From an uncultured Collinsella sp. (GTDB taxonomy: Bacteria > Actinomycetota > Coriobacteriia > Coriobacteriales > Coriobacteriaceae), in assembly GCA_902495155.1 (NCBI GenBank), contig CABUWD010000069.1:1-11190 (forward strand): DNA of 11,190 nt, given 5' to 3'. A program made the position numbers and the translations under genes. Positions within the stretch are counted from its first letter, which is position 1. Each line of letters starts with the position of its first letter. Shown piece after piece: positions 7,914 to 11,190 of this stretch. The notes beneath the pieces were generated by a model that worked only from the letters and a program-made list of their open reading frames with translations, had not been told where the DNA came from and searched no databases.

Positions 7914-7984
7914 GATAAATTACGAAAGCTCGATACTTTCGCGATAAATTTATACAAGCTTATACAGCTCGATATTATTCGATA
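7914..7984. repeat. AT-rich spacer with short direct and inverted repeats
   Basis: The gene-free stretch 7838-8065 is much more AT-rich than the genes around it. In it, GATAAATT occurs at 7914-7921 and 7943-7950, AGCTCGATA at 7927-7935 and 7966-7974, and CGATA four times (7931, 7942, 7970, 7980). TATACAAGCT (7951-7960) is followed at once by TATACAGCT (7961-7969). A perfect inverted repeat, CGAAAG/CTTTCG, spans 7923-7941 with a seven-base loop. It could be a protein-binding region, an old control region of the lost AAA gene, or leftover DNA at a recombination junction. I find no clear promoter or tRNA in it. Confidence 0.5.
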
Positions 7985-8065
7985 TAGTCTGCGACAATTA
8001 TTGAAACGATGATTGACTGTTAATCGATTCCCTAGAAAGGTAAACAAGTAGAGGTAGCGCTCTCT

Positions 8066-8539
8066 ATGGGCGATAGCTTTGTCGCGACTGGTTTGACCAT
8101 AGAGGACAATCTTCTGTCGAGAGCCGCTAAGGCCACTAAGGGCTATGCCTATCTGGTGCAACTGGTCGGTTATTCCATTTGGCAGCGCGCCAACTTGCAT
8201 CGTGCCAAAAGTGCCATTGTGAGCGAGCGCGATGTTGCCGAAGGCATTGCGCTGGCAGAGGCTCGTTTTCACGATGTTGTTCACGAGCCAGCGATTTCCG
8301 GACTGGGGCCTAACGATATCAAATACCTTTTGGCGATGTGCGAGGACAAACAACAGTCCAAATCATCCGAGATTGCTAGGCGCATGGGTAAAAAGACCAA
8401 TGAGGTCAGCTCCATTAGGGCAAAATTGCTACAAAGAGAGGTTATTCAGGTGCCACAGAGAGGCTACGTGCAGTTTGCCGTGCCGGACCTAGATATCTAT
8501 CTGCGAGAGAATGCCGAGGAGATTCTCGGGCGGTTCTAG
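8066..8539 (+). pseudogene. 5'-truncated AAA ATPase remnant (C-terminal part only)
   Basis: This 157-residue reading frame resembles the C-terminal part of AAA-type ATP-binding proteins of about 370-400 residues that are common in actinobacteria. It has the segment ATKGYAYLVQLVGYSIWQRA (residues 23-42), the lid-type helical region of such ATPases. A C-terminal winged-helix-like domain follows (about 80-157), with SSEIARRMGKKTNEVSSIR as the probable HTH. Walker A and Walker B are absent, so it cannot act as an ATPase alone. Similarity seems to begin slightly before ATG 8066, at about 8048 in the same frame, which is closed upstream by TAG 8033-8035. This supports loss of the 5' part rather than a true short gene. 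ATG 8066 has only a distant AGAGG site. A surviving DNA-binding fragment is possible but less likely. The family assignment rests on memory of homologues. Confidence 0.6.
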
Positions 8540-8577
8540 GTCGAGGCTTAACACATATTTTTGATTTGCGGTTCGGA

Positions 8578-8609
8578 AAACCAAATTAGTCGATTGTATA
8601 ATTCGGTTT
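8578..8609. promoter_or_regulatory. Candidate operator: imperfect inverted repeat around the -10
   Basis: AAACCAAATT (8578-8587) and AATTCGGTTT (8600-8609) are inverted copies with one mismatch, separated by 12 bases. The right arm overlaps the -10 element at 8597-8602. A site here, directly in front of an XRE-type regulator gene, is where an autoregulatory repressor would be expected to bind. Binding is inferred from position and symmetry only. Confidence 0.45.
8597..8602 (+). promoter_or_regulatory. -10 element of the regulator/ATPase/methylase operon
   Basis: This is a perfect TATAAT, 26 bases upstream of the HTH gene ATG. Transcription would begin near 8609. No good -35 lies at 17 bases; TTCGGA at 8572-8577 is 19 bases away and weak, so the promoter may rely on its -10 or on an activator. 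It is the only strong promoter-like element before the HTH gene, the ATPase and the methylase. Confidence 0.6.
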
Positions 8610-8627
8610 AGATGGAACGGAGGTAAG

Positions 8628-8852
8628 ATGGGAATCCTCGAGAATATAGATGCTCTGCTGGTTAAGTTCGGTATCACTCAGGAGACTCTGGCGAGGATTG
8701 CCGGAGTCGCTTCCTCTTCGGTGAATGGCCGGAGAAACGGAGCGGTGCCAAGAAGGAACGCTATTGAGCGGATGTGCGAATCGTTGAAGATTTCGTGGGA
8801 CGACATTATGTCTGACGAGTATGGCTTTGTCGCAAAGGAGTACGGGGGTTAA
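8628..8852 (+). CDS. XRE-family HTH protein (N-terminal half of a broken S24 repressor)
   Basis: This is a 74-residue DNA-binding protein of the XRE (Cro/CI) type. ATG 8628 follows GGAGG (8619-8623) by four bases. Helices 2 and 3 of the HTH lie in ITQETLARIAGVASSSVNG (residues 16-34), where TQETLARIAG is the classic helix-2 pattern. The recognition helix is followed by RRNGAVPRR and a final helix near IERMCESLKISWDDIM. The frame ends at TAA 8850-8852, but the same frame beyond it codes for a LexA/CI-like S24 domain. The protein is therefore best read as the surviving head of a repressor of about 220 residues. If made, it could still bind the inverted repeat at 8578-8609, but it would lack the oligomerisation and signal-response half. 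A naturally short regulator is the less likely alternative. Confidence 0.7.
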   Translation: MGILENIDALLVKFGITQETLARIAGVASSSVNGRRNGAVPRRNAIERMCESLKISWDDIMSDEYGFVAKEYGG

Positions 8853-9290
8853 GCCATGCCCCCCGGCGCCATGCTTTCCACTGAGCCCCGTTCCGTCTAC
8901 GCGCCACTGTTCAGGCGCGTCCATGCGGGTGATGTCTGCGAACCCGATATCATCGATGACCGTATTCTCATACCCTGAGAGGTGTGCGGGCTCACCCACG
9001 CGGCACTTCCTGAAGGTCGAGGGCGGCTGCATGAGCCGGGTCTACCCGAAGGGTGCCGCATTTTCATAGATTCCGCTCAGCATCCGCTCAATGGTTCGGT
9101 GGCGGTGGTCTCTATTGACGGTGCGGACTACATGATGCGCCGCCTGTACAATACGGGGCGTACGGTCGTGCTGCCCCCGGATTCGTGGGACGATTGTTAC
9201 GAGGATATCGTCATGACGAGGGAGGACGAGCACGCGGTGAAATATGTCGGCACCGTGGTCTGGTTTCAGCCAGCCGAGGAGATGAAGTAG
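8853..9290 (+). pseudogene. Decayed S24 (LexA/CI-like) peptidase half of the XRE repressor
   Basis: Read in the HTH frame after TAA 8850-8852, the DNA codes for a linker and S24 domain start (APLFRRVHAGD, then DIIDDRILIP), interrupted by TGA 8976-8978. The frame then appears to shift three times by single-base losses, near 8993, 9007 and 9048. The readable pieces are EVCGL, HPRGT, FLKVEGGCMSRVYP and EGCRIFIDSAQHPLNGSVA, the last continuing to TAG 9288-9290. The GGCMSRVYP segment is the S24 serine region. In the segment DYMMRRLY the position matching the catalytic Lys of LexA (VKRL) seems to be Arg, so even the ancestor may not have cleaved itself. With two stops and about three frameshifts the domain cannot be made intact. 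The exact shift points are inferred from remembered homologues. Confidence 0.75.
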
Positions 9291-9295
9291 GGAAT

Positions 9296-10927
9296 ATGCC
9301 GGGAAAGACCAAAGGAAAACAAAAGCGAGATTTTGGCATTGACTCAATTGAGGTTGAGAAGTTTCGCAATTTCAAGCCGATGACCATAAACCTAGGTCGG
9401 TACATCACGGTGGTTTCGGGTCAGAATGGGACGGGGAAGTCAACGCTGCTCGGAATGCTTGGACAGCCATTTGGATTGGTCGATAAGAAGGACGTCTTCG
9501 GGCGCAGCATGCGTGCGAAGTTTACGGACATGTTTAAACTGTCGCCAGAGCATGACGCGCCGGGGGAGCATATCTATTACGTGAACCTTCGCGACCAAGA
9601 TTTATATCAGAGCGGTCCGCACGTACAGGTCAAGTCATACAAGAGAGATGGCTACAAGCTGCCGATTCGCCTCGTTACCGGTGCGAGGCGCGGAAAAGGA
9701 GACGGCAACATCGATTATCCCGTCATCTACTTGGGCTTGCGTAGAACTTATCCGGTGGGTGAGATACCGAACGCGGCCTCGACGGCACCGTTGCTCACCG
9801 TAAAAGAGGTGAAACAGCTCAACAAGTGGTATAACGCGGTCTTCCTTTCGTGGCGCCAAGACGATTTGGAGCCAGTCAAGTTGACGGCATCAACGGCCAA
9901 GAAGGCGACGATACTTGTCAACACTAAAAGCTATGATTATCTGGCAAACTCGGCTGGTCAGGACAATCTGGGCCAGATCTTGGCCGCGCTTCTTTCGTTC
10001 GGTAGGGTGAAGGATGAGCTTGGAGACGCGTACCGCGGCGGCCTGCTCCTTATCGACGAGCTCGATGCAACTCTGTTCCCCGCATCTCAGGAGGCTCTGT
10101 TCAGTTTGCTGCTTTCGGCTGCGATTGACCTTGAGATCCAAGTGGTGTTCACAACGCACTCATTCCAACTAATCGAGCAGGCTATTGCCAAACGTGGGAA
10201 ATCGAATGATGTTCAAGTCGCCTACCTTAGGAGAAGGGACGATGGAATTGAGCTCGTCGATAGCCCTGATATGATTGATGTTCTTGCCGATTTGACCGTT
10301 AAGATGCCCGATAGGCCCAAGAAGACCAAGGTCGAAGTTCTGTGTGAGGACGATGAAGCTAAATGGTTTCTCAAAATGATCCTTCCACGAGCGGTCTATT
10401 CGAAATGCAACGTGATATCCGCTGGGCTTGGGTGCGGTGAACTTGGTGAGCTGTCCATTCGCGAAATTCCGTCTTTGTCCAATAGCCTGTTCGTTGTTGA
10501 CGGAGATGCAGTAAAAAACGCTTGCGCTAAGGTAAAGAATAGCCCGCGCTTATGCGTTCTGCCAACTGGAGTAAAGAATCCAGAAACGGCAATCTACGAC
10601 ACTTTGGCCGAGTTGCCGGACAATGGCGAGTTTTGGACTTCGATGGAATTGGGCTTCCATTACAGCAGGCAGATGTTCATCCGATCGTATGAAGAGTCCC
10701 ATGGGGCGTACTTCCCGGATGACAAGGCAAAAAGAAGGGCCGATAAAAGTTGGTTCAAATCGGAAAAGTCGAGGGGCGGGCTAGGCGAGAACGGCAAAGA
10801 GGCGTTCAGGCAATGGAAGTCCATGAATCAAGAGGAATGCGATAGATTTGTATCCGCCTTTTCTGATAAAGTCGAGCGGACAATTAGAAGGGTCGAGGCT
10901 ATGGTCAAGATGGGCAAGAGCCTGTAG
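9296..10927 (+). CDS. OLD-like ATPase with C-terminal TOPRIM-like domain (candidate defence effector)
   Basis: This 543-residue protein has an ABC/SMC-type ATPase domain followed by a probable TOPRIM nuclease domain. It opens with EVEKFRNFKPMTINLG (19-34), typical of RecF/OLD-like ATPases. Walker A is GQNGTGKST (42-50), a signature-like SAGQDNL lies at 219-225, Walker B is LLLIDELDATL (250-260) and the switch histidine is in TTHS (286-289). The TOPRIM-like part has VLCEDDEA (Glu-351), the glycine-rich SAGLGCGEL (375-383) and VVDGDA with the DxD pair D402/D404. NPETAIYD (Glu-430) may be a further metal ligand. OLD, Gabija GajA and fused PARIS proteins share this layout. ATG 9296 is preferred because translation further upstream would overlap the S24 frame. 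The ribosome binding site is weak (AGGGA two bases away, or GAGGAG 14 bases away), so translation may have been coupled to the now broken repressor gene. The reading frame looks intact. Confidence 0.8.
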   Translation: MPGKTKGKQKRDFGIDSIEVEKFRNFKPMTINLGRYITVVSGQNGTGKSTLLGMLGQPFGLVDKKDVFGRSMRAKFTDMFKLSPEHDAPGEHIYYVNLRDQDLYQSGPHVQVKSYKRDGYKLPIRLVTGARRGKGDGNIDYPVIYLGLRRTYPVGEIPNAASTAPLLTVKEVKQLNKWYNAVFLSWRQDDLEPVKLTASTAKKATILVNTKSYDYLANSAGQDNLGQILAALLSFGRVKDELGDAYRGGLLLIDELDATLFPASQEALFSLLLSAAIDLEIQVVFTTHSFQLIEQAIAKRGKSNDVQVAYLRRRDDGIELVDSPDMIDVLADLTVKMPDRPKKTKVEVLCEDDEAKWFLKMILPRAVYSKCNVISAGLGCGELGELSIREIPSLSNSLFVVDGDAVKNACAKVKNSPRLCVLPTGVKNPETAIYDTLAELPDNGEFWTSMELGFHYSRQMFIRSYEESHGAYFPDDKAKRRADKSWFKSEKSRGGLGENGKEAFRQWKSMNQEECDRFVSAFSDKVERTIRRVEAMVKMGKSL

Positions 10928-10959
10928 CATCTTGCAGTTGACGACGAGGAGGTGCGCCC

Positions 10960-11190
10960 ATGCCCATTACGTACACGCCTATCAGATACCCCGGTGGTAA
11001 GTCGAAGATATATCCGCTGATAGACTCTATCATTGAGGAGAACGGCCTCGAGTGCTGCACCTACGCTGAGGCCTACTGCGGTGGAGCGGGCCTGGCCATA
11101 AAGCTGTTGCTGCTCGGGCGTGTCTCCAGGGTTGTGCTCAACGACATCGATCCGGCGGTGTACAGCATGTGGGACGCGGTGGTAAACCGC
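10960..11190 (+). CDS. D12-class (Dam-like) DNA adenine methylase, partial (3' end beyond window)
   Basis: This is the N-terminal 77 codons of an N6-adenine DNA methyltransferase of the D12/Dam class, which transfers methyl groups from S-adenosylmethionine to adenine in a short DNA target. YPGGKSK (10-16) is the SAM-binding motif X equivalent of the GGK type. EAYCGGAGLA (37-46) is motif I. LNDIDPAVY (60-68) is the acidic loop after the next strand. The catalytic DPPY motif lies beyond the window. ATG 10960 has an excellent AGGAGG (10947-10952) seven bases upstream. It follows the ATPase-TOPRIM gene by 32 bases in the same direction, so the two are probably one transcript. The methylase may mark self DNA for a neighbouring nuclease. 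The target sequence cannot be read from this fragment. Confidence 0.88.
   Translation, partial: MPITYTPIRYPGGKSKIYPLIDSIIEENGLECCTYAEAYCGGAGLAIKLLLLGRVSRVVLNDIDPAVYSMWDAVVNR

Noticed and set aside
7838..8065. tRNA gene, attachment site or small RNA in the spacer
   Set aside because: I found no cloverleaf, no CCA end, and no repeat pair matching another place in the window that would mark an attachment site. Only the short local repeats are visible.
8821..9069. Separate 82-residue protein
   Set aside because: Its last third (FLKVEGGCMSRVYP) is the out-of-frame middle of the decayed S24 domain and its first part has no recognisable content, so it is a product of the frameshifts.
9185..9295. 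Extension of the ATPase by 37 residues to a start at 9185
   Set aside because: The extension overlaps the S24 frame, is rich in Arg and Gly without a motif, and has no ribosome binding site. ATG 9296 gives a natural start close to the conserved N-terminal strand.
10938..10943. TTGACG as a -35 for a separate methylase promoter
   Set aside because: The expected -10 position would fall on the methylase start codon, and no TATAAT-like sequence lies between, so co-transcription with the ATPase is more likely.

Overview
The window looks like the chromosome of a GC-rich Gram-positive gut actinobacterium, probably a Coriobacteriia member close to Collinsella. The clues are GC-rich codon use, strong AGGAGG-type ribosome binding sites in front of TTG starts, and the style of the glycosyltransferase and regulator proteins. 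The genus is inferred from memory of protein families; no search was run.

Positions 1-7837 are a cell-surface polysaccharide locus. A membrane acyltransferase (5' part only, minus strand, start at 814) diverges from five tightly packed plus-strand glycosyltransferase genes. A short shared promoter region (815-926) holds overlapping -10 elements for the two directions. The first four GT2 genes alternate between two types, A (927-2030), B (2037-3077), A' (3152-4270), B' (4283-5350), which suggests tandem duplication of a two-gene module. The fifth (5351-7837) is an 828-residue protein with an unassigned N-terminal region and two different GT2 domains in series. Together they probably assemble a repeat-unit glycan such as a capsule or wall polysaccharide, and the acyltransferase may decorate it.

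Positions 7838-8627 look like a junction. There is an AT-rich spacer with short CGATA-containing repeats, then a 5'-truncated remnant of an AAA ATPase that keeps only its C-terminal part and lacks the P-loop.

Positions 8597-11190 look like an accessory, probably defence, operon. A good -10 inside an imperfect inverted repeat drives an XRE-type HTH protein. Its C-terminal LexA/CI-like S24 half is still recognisable downstream but is broken by two in-frame stops and about three single-base deletions. Five bases further on is an intact 543-residue ATPase with a C-terminal TOPRIM-like domain (OLD-like). After 32 bases comes a D12-class (Dam-like) DNA adenine methylase that runs off the window. 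The combination of decayed repressor, ATPase-TOPRIM protein and adenine methylase is the most interesting part of the window. No tRNA, rRNA, CRISPR array or complete insertion sequence was seen.
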